From: an uncultured Eubacteriales bacterium
Lineage (GTDB): Bacteria; Bacillota; Clostridia; Christensenellales; Aristaeellaceae
Direction of reading: 5' to 3'
DNA length: 64,000 bases
NCBI GenBank assembly: GCA_902764875.1
Contig: CACWXP010000017.1
Span: forward strand, 1-64,000
Below, piece by piece: positions 53,044 to 61,123 of the stretch. Made by a program: the position numbers and the translations under genes. How positions within the stretch are numbered: position 1 is the stretch's first letter; each line of letters begins with the position of its first letter. Below the pieces are notes generated by a model. The model did no database searches, was not told the origin of the DNA, and saw only the letters and a list, made by a program, of their open reading frames with translations.

Positions 53044-54750
53044 ATGAGACTGAGGAAACTGTTCGCACTGATTCTTGCGCTGATGATGGCGCTGACCGCG
53101 ACGGCCGCGCTGGCCGAAGCACCGGCGGCTGACGCGGACTGGACCGCATCGGATTACGCAGCTCACGCGGATCTGCGCGAAGCGCTGGACAAGGACTACA
53201 CCGGCAAGACGGTGATTCTGCATTCCAACGACGTGCACGGCCAGATCGACGGCTATGCCTACATCGCGGGCCTGCGGGATCTGTTCGTCAGCCGCGGCGC
53301 GCAGGTGATCCTGGCGGACGCCGGCGATTTCAGCCAGGGCACGACCTACGTCATTTCCACCAAGGGCAAGGCTGCCATCGACATGATGAACGCCGCTGCC
53401 TACGACGTCGTGACGCTGGGCAACCATGAATTTGACTTCGGCTATGAGCAGATCATGGAAAACCTGAAGGACGCCAAATTCACCACGCTGTGCTGCAACG
53501 TGTACAAGGATGAAGACGGCAGCCCGATTCTGCCCGCTTCGACGGTTATTACGACCGAAAGTGGCCTGAAGATCGGCTTCATCGGCGTGGAAACCCCCGA
53601 AACGGCCACGAAGGTTAACCCCGGACTGATCAGCGAGATTTCCTTCGCCACCTTCGACAAACTGTATGAATCCACCCAGGCCGCCGTGGACACCGTCCGC
53701 AGCGAAGCGGACCTGGTGATCGCACTGTTCCACCTGGGCGTGGACGCCGAATCCAAAGGTAACGGCTACCGTTCCACCGATACCCTGAAAAAGGTGACCG
53801 GCATTGACTTCGTGATCGACGGCCACAGCCACACCGTGATGACCGCCGGACAGGAAGGCGAAGCCATCCAGTCCACCGGCACCAAGTTCGCCAACATCGG
53901 CGTGATCGTGATCGACAACGAAAGCAAGGGCATTGAAAGCAACTTCCTGGTTCCGACCAAGCTCGGCTCTGAACTGTACAGCTTCAAGCTGATCAATGAA
54001 GACGTCGCGGCCAAGGCCAAGGAAATCATGGACAAGGTGGACGCGGAATACAACGCTGTGTTTGCGAAGAGCGAAGTGGTGCTGAACGGTGAAAAGGCTC
54101 CTGGCAACCGGACGGAAGAAACCAACCTGGGCGACCTGATCACTGACGCCATCGTCTGGTCTGTCGTGAAGGAAGGCGGCATCGAACAGGATGAACTGCT
54201 CGACGTCGTCGGCATCCAGAACGGCGGCGGCATCCGTGCCACCATCGGTATTGGCGACGTTTCCAAAAAGGACGTCACCACGGTACTGCCCTTCGGCAAT
54301 ACGGTCGCTGTGGTGTTCGTTTCCGGCGAGGAGCTGCTGGAAGCGCTGGAAGCCTCCACCTTCTGCAATCCCGATCCCGTCGGCGGCTATCCGCAGACCT
54401 CCGGCATCGAATGGACGCTGGACACGACGAAACCCTATGACCAGGGCGAAGTCTATATGCTGGAAGGCAAAGACACCTCCTACTACGGACCGGCCTCCAT
54501 CAAGCGCGTGACGATCAACTCGATCAACGGCAAACCCTTCGATCCGGAAGAAACCTACGTGGTGATTACCAACAATTTCTGCGCGGTGGGCGGCGATACC
54601 TACAACGTATTTGCCAATTCCGGACTCGGTTTTGACACCGGTATCACCCTGGACGAAGCCGTGATGGCCTATATCAGCGAAGCGCTGAACGGCGTGATCA
54701 CTGAAGAAGCCTACGGACAGCCCAAGGGACGCGTGACCGTGATCCAGTAA
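53044..54750 (+). CDS. Secreted 5'-nucleotidase / 2',3'-cyclic nucleotide phosphodiesterase (UshA family)
   Basis: A 568-aa exported enzyme that removes phosphate from nucleotides outside the cell. Signal peptide about 1-25. The calcineurin-like metallophosphatase domain has LHSNDVHGQIDG, DAGDFSQG, LGNHEFDFG and IDGHSHT, supplying the two-metal site. The C-terminal 5'-nucleotidase domain binds the base (IQNGGGIRA, PFGNTVAV). Could also act on NAD or cyclic nucleotides; substrate cannot be fixed. It sits in the c-di-GMP cluster but is likely only for nutrient salvage. Confidence 0.92.
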   Translation: MRLRKLFALILALMMALTATAALAEAPAADADWTASDYAAHADLREALDKDYTGKTVILHSNDVHGQIDGYAYIAGLRDLFVSRGAQVILADAGDFSQGTTYVISTKGKAAIDMMNAAAYDVVTLGNHEFDFGYEQIMENLKDAKFTTLCCNVYKDEDGSPILPASTVITTESGLKIGFIGVETPETATKVNPGLISEISFATFDKLYESTQAAVDTVRSEADLVIALFHLGVDAESKGNGYRSTDTLKKVTGIDFVIDGHSHTVMTAGQEGEAIQSTGTKFANIGVIVIDNESKGIESNFLVPTKLGSELYSFKLINEDVAAKAKEIMDKVDAEYNAVFAKSEVVLNGEKAPGNRTEETNLGDLITDAIVWSVVKEGGIEQDELLDVVGIQNGGGIRATIGIGDVSKKDVTTVLPFGNTVAVVFVSGEELLEALEASTFCNPDPVGGYPQTSGIEWTLDTTKPYDQGEVYMLEGKDTSYYGPASIKRVTINSINGKPFDPEETYVVITNNFCAVGGDTYNVFANSGLGFDTGITLDEAVMAYISEALNGVITEEAYGQPKGRVTVIQ

Positions 54751-54783
54751 TTCAGAGCGTTTTTAACCAAGGTTAAACCAACC

Positions 54784-54820
54784 ACCGGCCTTCGGCATTC
54801 ACTGCCGAAGGCCGGTTTTA
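54784..54820 (+). terminator. Terminator of the 5'-nucleotidase gene
   Basis: Perfect 14-bp stem ACCGGCCTTCGGCA / TGCCGAAGGCCGGT (54784-54797, 54803-54816) followed by TTTTA. Confidence 0.92.
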
Positions 54821-54825
54821 TCGAA

Positions 54826-54854
54826 GTGACTTTCCGGGCGGGATATGATATACT
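54826..54854 (+). promoter_or_regulatory. Extended -10 promoter for the Cys-module GGDEF/EAL gene
   Basis: GTGACT (54826-54831), 17-base spacer, TATACT (54849-54854) with TG before it. It overlaps an upstream ATG at 54845, which therefore cannot be the start codon. Confidence 0.7.
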
Positions 54855-54928
54855 GGGTTCGTCAGCAAACGGAGAACCTCAACGGAAACGCTGACAATCT
54901 CCCTGCTCAGAAACGGAATTACAGAAAA

Positions 54929-57900
54929 ATGTTCACGCAGAAGAAAGAAAACGGATTGAAAGAAAAAGGGTTATCCCTGCGGGCTGTGTATCTCTGGACG
55001 ATGGTCATCGTTCTGGTCCTTTCCGGCCTGACGTTTTATGCGACCTTCAACCTCACCGGTACTTTTCAGAACCTGACGGACGCGACGGAAAACCAGATCT
55101 CCCTGGACAAGGCTGTTCATGACCTGATGAGCGCGTCGGATTACCTGACGGAACGCGTCCAGCGCTTCAGCATCAGCGGCGACCCGCGGTTCATGAACGA
55201 ATACTTCACTGAGGTGCTGGAAACCAACCGGCGGGAGAACGCCATTGAAAAAATGGCCGGTGTTGAGGGAACTGCCGCGGCCTTTGAACAGCTTCAGGAA
55301 GCCATGGAAGGTTCCAAAGCCCTGATGCAACGCGAACTCTACTCGATGCGGCTGGTTACGGAGGCCAAAGGGATTACAGCCATGCCCGCGGAGCTTCGGG
55401 ACGTCACGCTTTCGGCAGAGGACGCCGCCCTTGCACCGGAAGAAAAGATGCGGCGGGCGACGGAAACGGTGATGGACGAGGCCTACTACAACCAGAAGGA
55501 AAGCATCCGGACAGATCTGCAGGAAAGCCTTGACGCGCTGGAAGCGCTGACCCGGAACGCAGAAAACAACGCCTTCAGCAACGTGCGGCGGGACATGCGC
55601 TTTGTCCGCGGCGTGATTATCTTCCATATCTTCGGCACCATCGCGCTGATCTGGGTGACGATCCGCTTCGGCATCAATCCGATTATGAAGGCCGTGGACA
55701 GGATCCGCGGCGACCGCCCGATTGAAGAAAAGGGCGCCAACGAATTCCGCTATCTGGCCCGGGCGTACAACGGCCTGACCGTTCAGCTGAGCGAAGAAAA
55801 CGAGCTGCTGAAAGAAATTTCCCGGACCGACGGCCTGACCGGCATCCGCAACCGGATCGCGCTCCGGGACGACTATGATTCCTACAAAGGGCATGAAGTG
55901 ACGGTTATGCTGCTGGATCTTGACAATTTCAAGACCATCAACGACACCAACGGCCACGAGGAAGGCGACCGGATTCTGAGCGAGACGGGCAAGCTGATCG
56001 GGGAGGCCTTCGGAAAAGATCACTGCTACCGTTTCGGAGGGGACGAATTCATGGTGATCCTTCCGGACTGCTCTGAAGCGGAATTCCTTAAGAAACTGGA
56101 TTGGGTGATGGCCAACCGCCCGATCCTTCAGGATCACGGACAAAGCACGCCGGCCGGGTATTCCGTGGGCTATGTGCACGCGGTGCTGGACGACCGCCGG
56201 AATCTGCGGGATCTTTTCGCCGAAGCCGATCAGAAAATGTACCAGATCAAGCGCGACAAGGTTCGGGCGGAAAAGATCGCCGGCGTACGAAACCAGTCCC
56301 GCCGCGAGGATTCTGTGATCCGGCCGGCGGAATATACGACGGAAGAAATGCGGGCGCTTCTGGCTCAGGCGGACGGGATGTACGACCTGGCCCGGGTGGT
56401 GGATCCGATTGAATGCCGGATCCTGGAGTTCGGCAGCGACGGAACGATCAGCCGGAAGGAAAAGTGCTACGGGATCTGGAACGCAGATCAGAAATGCGTA
56501 AACTGTTCCAGCGCCCTGGCCTGCAGAACCGGATGCCGGCAGGAAAAGGCCGAATCCTTCAACAATCAGCTGTATCATATTCAGTCGAACCCGGTGCGGC
56601 TGAAGCTTCCAGACGGCGGCGCCTACGACGCAGTTGTGGAACTGGTGAGCATTGAGCAGAGCAACCGGGACGCCCACGCGACCAACGACCGGGCGGCGGA
56701 AAACAAGAACCAGCGGGCTGCCCAGTACCGCGCCCAGCACGACACCCTGACCAAGACGCTGAATGCCAACACCTTCTCGGAAATGGCCCGGGAACTGCTG
56801 GTGCGGAATCCGGAGCTTCCCTGGGTCATGATCACCAGCAACATCATGGATTTCCGGCTGGTCAATACGCTGTTCGGCACCCAGAGAGGCAACGAAGCCA
56901 TCGTGCGGAACGCCGCCGCGCTGCAGCAGATCGCCATTACCTGCAACGGCCTTTGCGGAAGGCTGGGCGGCGATCAGTTCGCGCTGCTCCTTCCGAAGGG
57001 AAACTACCGGGAGGAAATGCTGGCGGAAGCCGCCGCAGCGCTCCGGCACGAGTTCAGCAGCGGCGTCTATACGTTCTGTATCCACTTCGGCGTGTATGAT
57101 GTGGAAGATCCCTCCATCCCGATTTCCGTGATGTGTGACCGGGCCAACATGGCGCTGCGGACCATCCGGGACGATCACCGGGAAACCATCGCAACATTCA
57201 AACCTGAGATGATGAAGAAGAGCCTGTTTGCGCAGGAAGTCATCAGCAGCTTTGAGAAGGCCCTCGCAGCCAACCAGTTCCGGATGTATCTGCAGCCCCT
57301 GGCCGCGGAGGACGGCACTATTATCGGAGCGGAAGCACTTGCCAGATGGCAGCGGCCGGACGGCACGGTCGTCACTCCCTCCGATTTCATTGAAACCCTT
57401 GAACACGCCGGCATGATTCACCGGCTGGACGTTTTCATCTGGGAGAAGGCCGTGCGGCAGCTGGCCGCCTGGAGAGGCACGGAACACGGGCATCTGTCGA
57501 TCTCCGTCAATATGTCGGCGAAGGATTTCTACAACATTGATCCCTATCTGGTGCTGACAGAGCTGGCCGACCGGTATCAGGTTCCCTGCAGCCATCTGCG
57601 GATTGAGATCACGGAAACGGCCCTGCTGGAAGATCCGGCGAATGTGAACGAAGTGATTTCCCGGCTTCGGCAGAGAGGGTTCCTGGTGGAGATTGACGAT
57701 TTCGGGAAGGGCTGGTCTTCGCTGGGCCTGCTGAAGGATATTCAGGCGGACGTGTTGAAGATTGATATGAGCCTGATGCAGGAGATCGAACACAAGCCGC
57801 GGAGCCGGATTATCCTTGAATCGATCATCGACATGGCCGGATCGCTGGGGATGGACGTGATCTGCGAAGGCGTTGAAACGGAAGAGCAGCTGAACCTGGT

Positions 57901-58000
57901 GAAAGCCATGGGCTGCCGGCACTTCCAGGGATACTATTTCTCCTGCCCGGTACCTCCGGAGCAATTCGGGAATTGCTGTAAGTCAAAAGCGTCATCGTAA
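54929..58000 (+). CDS. Membrane sensor c-di-GMP enzyme: two-TM sensor, HAMP-like, GGDEF, Cys-rich PAS-like module, degenerate GGDEF, EAL
   Basis: A 1023-aa membrane protein. TM1 about 19-41, an external helical sensor (about 42-223), TM2 about 224-248, then a HAMP-like linker. GGDEF1 is intact (FGGDEF near residue 370). A module at about 450-600 has five cysteines (513, 523, 526, 532, 536) in CYGIWNADQKCVNC and CRTGC, a pattern seen in other clostridial GGDEF proteins and possibly metal or redox sensing. The second GGDEF is GGDQF (near 680). EAL (about 780-1020) keeps GAEAL, IEITET, IDDFGKGWSS, KIDMSL, EGVET. ATG 54929 has a weak site; the promoter excludes ATG 54845. Confidence 0.87.
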   Translation: MFTQKKENGLKEKGLSLRAVYLWTMVIVLVLSGLTFYATFNLTGTFQNLTDATENQISLDKAVHDLMSASDYLTERVQRFSISGDPRFMNEYFTEVLETNRRENAIEKMAGVEGTAAAFEQLQEAMEGSKALMQRELYSMRLVTEAKGITAMPAELRDVTLSAEDAALAPEEKMRRATETVMDEAYYNQKESIRTDLQESLDALEALTRNAENNAFSNVRRDMRFVRGVIIFHIFGTIALIWVTIRFGINPIMKAVDRIRGDRPIEEKGANEFRYLARAYNGLTVQLSEENELLKEISRTDGLTGIRNRIALRDDYDSYKGHEVTVMLLDLDNFKTINDTNGHEEGDRILSETGKLIGEAFGKDHCYRFGGDEFMVILPDCSEAEFLKKLDWVMANRPILQDHGQSTPAGYSVGYVHAVLDDRRNLRDLFAEADQKMYQIKRDKVRAEKIAGVRNQSRREDSVIRPAEYTTEEMRALLAQADGMYDLARVVDPIECRILEFGSDGTISRKEKCYGIWNADQKCVNCSSALACRTGCRQEKAESFNNQLYHIQSNPVRLKLPDGGAYDAVVELVSIEQSNRDAHATNDRAAENKNQRAAQYRAQHDTLTKTLNANTFSEMARELLVRNPELPWVMITSNIMDFRLVNTLFGTQRGNEAIVRNAAALQQIAITCNGLCGRLGGDQFALLLPKGNYREEMLAEAAAALRHEFSSGVYTFCIHFGVYDVEDPSIPISVMCDRANMALRTIRDDHRETIATFKPEMMKKSLFAQEVISSFEKALAANQFRMYLQPLAAEDGTIIGAEALARWQRPDGTVVTPSDFIETLEHAGMIHRLDVFIWEKAVRQLAAWRGTEHGHLSISVNMSAKDFYNIDPYLVLTELADRYQVPCSHLRIEITETALLEDPANVNEVISRLRQRGFLVEIDDFGKGWSSLGLLKDIQADVLKIDMSLMQEIEHKPRSRIILESIIDMAGSLGMDVICEGVETEEQLNLVKAMGCRHFQGYYFSCPVPPEQFGNCCKSKASS

Positions 58001-58066
58001 CACTGTAACAAGAAGCAGATTGAACCAACGAGAAACGTCCCCCGTGGAACGAAAGGAGAGCCGCCA

Positions 58067-60265
58067 TTGAAAAACGTGACGACCCGAAAACGACAACTGA
58101 AGAAGCTGCTCTGTCTGCTCCTCGTGCCGCTTTGCCTGACGTTCGCCACGATTTGCGCAGCCGGAGCCGAAACACTGACCGTCGGCGTGCCGACCGACCG
58201 GTGCCCGATTTTCTATCGGGATGATCAGACGCAGGAAATCATCGGGATCGGCGCCGACCTGATGCGGTCCGCCGCCGGGAACGCCGGATACGACGTTACC
58301 TTCGTTCAGATCGCGGAGCCCACCCTGAAGGAAGCACTGGACAATCCGGAATACGACGTGGTGATGCCCTTCGGCAGCGCCATCTTCAGCGCGGCCGGCA
58401 ATGCGACCGCCGTTTCGGACAACCTTTTCCAGCCCCCCTTTACGCTGGTGACGAAAGGCACCCGCAAACTTCCGGAATTCAACCGGCTGAAGGTCGGGAT
58501 GCTCCGGTCCCAGGGCGGCGTCGCGGAGACCGTTCGCCAGCTGTACCCCGGCATCGAAATCAACATGTACGAGACCATGCCGGAATGCGTGAAAGCCCTG
58601 CGGGAAGGCCGGGTGGACGCGCTGCTGCACAACTCCTATGTGTGGAGCTATGTGCTGCAGAAGCCTTCCTATGAGGACCTGACCATCCAGCCTTCCGCCA
58701 TGTTCACCATGGATTTCCGGGTCGGCACCCCAGACACCGAAGAGGGACGGGCCGTCATTGAACGGCTGAACCGGGGCATTGCCGAGCTGACGGAGACCCG
58801 GCGGCAGGCCATCGCCCTGGACTATACCTCGCGGAAGCTCTATCAATACGACTTCGGCGATTATCTTTATCAGTACAAGTGGATTCTGCTGCTCGTGGGA
58901 GCAGTAACCGTGCTGATGATTCTGATCACAATACAGAAACAGCGGAGCATCCGGCTGCGGCATGAAGAGAAGCTGGAACAGGTTGTGAACACGGATCCGC
59001 TGACCGGCGCGCTGAGCATGAGCGGCTTCCGGAAACGGGCGGAAGAGCTGATCCGGGCGCATCCGGATATTCCTTATCTGATTTCCTTCAACAATATTAA
59101 GAATTTCACCTTCATCAACGACAGCCTGGGGCGGGAAGCCGGAGACGAACTGCTGCGTTTCTGGGCCGCGAAGTCCATGGAACACCTGAATGACAATGAA
59201 TGTATCGGACACATCACGGCCGACCGCTTTGCCATTCTTTTTCAGGCGTCGGGCGATGAGAAGATCGTTCAGGATATCCGGGATGTCGGCGACCCCGTCC
59301 GCAATTACTTTATCGACCGCGGAAAGGAAACGCCCGTCCGCCTTTGCTCCGGGATTTACGTGCTGACCCCGCAGGATTACCAGGAGATCAATGTGGACCG
59401 CATGCTGGACTGCGCCAGGATCGCGGAGCGCAAAGTTCGGCACAACCGCAAGGACGGATATGAATTCTATAACCCGGATCAGTGGCAGAAAGGAAAGAAG
59501 ATTTCGGATATCTGCAACCACCTGCCGAATGCCATGGTCAACGGGGAAATCCGGGTGTGGTATCAGCCGCAAGTCCATTTTGAAACAGGCAAGATCATCG
59601 GGGCGGAAGCGCTGTGCCGCTGGAATCACTCCAGGCTCGGGTGGATTTCTCCGACCGAATTCATTCCGCTGCTGGAAGAATCCGACCTGATCTATGAGCT
59701 GGACTGCTTTGTGTGGGAGAGCGTGTGCAGGGATCTGCAGCGGTGGAACGGGCAGGGAAAACACCGGTCGGTATCGGTGAACCTTTCCCGATGCGACATC
59801 CGGGAGGACCGGAACATTCCCGAACAGTTCGCGGGCCTGATCCGCACCTACGGGCTGACGCCGGATCAGCTTCGGATCGAGATCACGGAAACCGCCTTTG
59901 CGGAAAACAGCGACCTTGTGATCCGCACCACCGTGCAGCTTCGGGAACTGGGTTTCCAGGTGGAAATGGATGACTTCGGCAGCGGATACTCCTCGCTGCA
60001 CATGCTGAAGGAAGTGCCGGTGGACCGCATCAAGATGGACCTCCATTTCCTTGCGGACAGCGGCAATCCGGAAAAAGGACAGATCATCGTGAGCTATATC
60101 ATTCAGATGATCCGGTCCCTTGGGCTGAGCGTGATTGCCGAGGGCGTGGAAAACATTTCCCAGGCCAGCTTCCTGCAGAGCCACGGCTGCTCGGAGATGC
60201 AGGGATTTTATTTCTACAAGCCGATGCCTGTGGAAGAGTATGAAGCAATTGAAACAGAACAGTGA
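58067..60265 (+). CDS. Solute-binding-domain c-di-GMP phosphodiesterase (SBP_bac_3, degenerate GGDEF, EAL)
   Basis: A 732-aa membrane protein. Signal sequence about 1-35, an external solute-binding domain of the amino-acid type (about 36-265; family 3, e.g. PIFYRDDQTQEIIGIGADLM), one TM helix (about 272-292), then a degenerate GGDEF domain (TADRF instead of GGDEF, near 381) and an EAL domain with intact GAEAL (near 512), IEITET, MDDFGSGYSS, KMDLHF and EGVEN. The expected role is to break down c-di-GMP in response to an external small molecule, probably an amino acid. Start is TTG 58067 after AAAGGAG. It follows the Cys-module gene by 66 bases, so the two may be co-transcribed. Confidence 0.88.
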   Translation: MKNVTTRKRQLKKLLCLLLVPLCLTFATICAAGAETLTVGVPTDRCPIFYRDDQTQEIIGIGADLMRSAAGNAGYDVTFVQIAEPTLKEALDNPEYDVVMPFGSAIFSAAGNATAVSDNLFQPPFTLVTKGTRKLPEFNRLKVGMLRSQGGVAETVRQLYPGIEINMYETMPECVKALREGRVDALLHNSYVWSYVLQKPSYEDLTIQPSAMFTMDFRVGTPDTEEGRAVIERLNRGIAELTETRRQAIALDYTSRKLYQYDFGDYLYQYKWILLLVGAVTVLMILITIQKQRSIRLRHEEKLEQVVNTDPLTGALSMSGFRKRAEELIRAHPDIPYLISFNNIKNFTFINDSLGREAGDELLRFWAAKSMEHLNDNECIGHITADRFAILFQASGDEKIVQDIRDVGDPVRNYFIDRGKETPVRLCSGIYVLTPQDYQEINVDRMLDCARIAERKVRHNRKDGYEFYNPDQWQKGKKISDICNHLPNAMVNGEIRVWYQPQVHFETGKIIGAEALCRWNHSRLGWISPTEFIPLLEESDLIYELDCFVWESVCRDLQRWNGQGKHRSVSVNLSRCDIREDRNIPEQFAGLIRTYGLTPDQLRIEITETAFAENSDLVIRTTVQLRELGFQVEMDDFGSGYSSLHMLKEVPVDRIKMDLHFLADSGNPEKGQIIVSYIIQMIRSLGLSVIAEGVENISQASFLQSHGCSEMQGFYFYKPMPVEEYEAIETEQ

Positions 60266-60286
60266 GGCATTGCAGTACGTTTGCAA

Positions 60287-60340
60287 CGGAACAGCGGGGG
60301 TGTTCGCGTAATTGAAGCGGACAGCGGGCATTATTCGCGT
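60287..60340 (+). repeat. Imperfect direct repeat of about 23 bases
   Basis: Two copies (60287-60309 and 60318-60340) of a CGGAACAGCGGG-n-TTCGCGT pattern, 31 bases apart, just after the EAL gene stop. A GAACAGAACAG/GAAACAGAACAG motif also occurs before and after the pair. They look like local slippage or a decayed gene tail. Confidence 0.45.
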
Positions 60341-60370
60341 GAACGGAACAGAACAGTAAGGTAACGAAAA

Positions 60371-60395
60371 ACCGGCGCAAATGCGCCGGTTTTAT
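60371..60395 (+). terminator. Terminator of the EAL gene pair
   Basis: ACCGGCGC (60371-60378), loop AAAT, GCGCCGGT (60383-60390), then TTTTA. Confidence 0.88.
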
Positions 60396-60517
60396 GCAGT
60401 ACGGATTTCATCGAGGGTGAAACGAAGGGCTTCGTCGAGAGAATCTTCATCCGCCGGCATCTCGATCCACGGATGATCCTTCGGATCGTATTCCGGCGCG
60501 TTCGGTTCCTCGGGCAT
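60392..60517 (-). CDS. Small acidic protein of 41 residues (predicted)
   Basis: ATG 60517 is preceded by AAGAAGGGA. The 41-aa product is strongly acidic (MPEEPNAPEYDPKDHPWIEM... with 10 Asp/Glu in the second half) and ends LDEALRFTLDEIRTA. No family is recognised. It lies head-on to the terminator of the EAL gene and just downstream of a palindrome at 60561-60573. It could be a small regulatory protein or an antitoxin-like peptide, or chance. Confidence 0.4.
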   Translation of the reverse strand: MPEEPNAPEYDPKDHPWIEMPADEDSLDEALRFTLDEIRTA

Positions 60518-60560
60518 GGATGGTCCCTTCTTTCCGTTTTTTTCTATATCTGGCACAAAC

Positions 60561-60573
60561 ACCTGTGACAGGT
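60561..60573. promoter_or_regulatory. Operator-like palindrome ACCTGT-G-ACAGGT
   Basis: A perfect 13-base inverted repeat 44 bases upstream of the small ORF start (minus strand), next to an AT-rich TATATAG. No matching regulator is identified. Confidence 0.35.
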
Positions 60574-60671
60574 TACTCTATATAGGGGAAAAGTGCAAGG
60601 GGAACAAACCGATTTTTCTGTACCAAGTATGTTTTTTGTATTCAGGCCTTCAGTTCTGATTGTTTTCCTGA

Positions 60672-60785
60672 TTACCGGAAAAAGTTCGCGATGAAATCGA
60701 TGATGTCCCCGATGATGGTGACTTTGCGTTTCTCCTTTTTCTGAAACTCCACAAATTCCTCATCCGTGAGGGGGACGGGATGCGA
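60672..60785 (-). pseudogene. Headless gene fragment on the minus strand
   Basis: The minus frame reads HPVPLTDEEFVEFQKKEKRK then VTIIGDIIDFIANFFR and a stop at 60674-60672. It looks like the natural C-terminus of a protein (LTDEEF resembles the SHOCT-type tail) but has no start codon and an in-frame stop a few codons upstream. It ends where the receiver-domain fragment begins. Confidence 0.5.
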
Positions 60786-60952
60786 AGAGAATCCCCATCA
60801 TTGCCCTGACGGCAAATGCTTTTGATGAAGATGTACAAAGATCTTTGCAGGAGGGAATGAATGCGCATCTTTCAAAACCGGTCGAGGCGGATCGTTTGTA
60901 CCAGACGCTTGGCGAATTGATTTATGAAGCGGAAAGAGAGGAAAGATCGTAG
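60776..60952 (+). pseudogene. C-terminal half of a response-regulator receiver domain
   Basis: The plus frame reads RDAKRIPIIALTANAFDEDV, QRSLQEGMNAHLSKPV, then EADRLYQTLGELIYEAEREERS and a stop at 60950-60952. IPIIALTAN and HLSKPV are the beta-4 and beta-5 signatures of REC domains, including the conserved Thr and Lys; the N-terminal half with the phosphoacceptor Asp is missing and there is a stop immediately upstream. Such sequence usually ends hybrid histidine kinases. Composition is AT-richer than the neighbours. Confidence 0.75.
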
Positions 60953-61000
60953 AGGCAGCCATCTGCCCGGAAGACGGGTATATGGTGCTGGATGTTGCAT

Positions 61001-61029
61001 TTGGAAATTTTCCGGAAATCTGCTATAAT
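61001..61029 (+). promoter_or_regulatory. Promoter for hsdR with palindrome in the spacer
   Basis: TTGGAA (61001-61006), 17-base spacer, TATAAT (61024-61029). The spacer holds the perfect palindrome TTTCCGGAAA (61009-61018), a possible repressor site. Confidence 0.75.
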
Positions 61030-61123
61030 GATTGATTGTGAAGCAAGCGGGTATAAAACGAACGGGGATCAGGACTTCTGTTCCCGGTTCATTCGGCATT
61101 TTCAGGGATAAGGAGAACGCGCG

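Noticed and set aside
60287-60340. Direct repeats as transposon ends or iterons
   Set aside because: Only two imperfect copies, no target-site duplication and no transposase or replication gene nearby.
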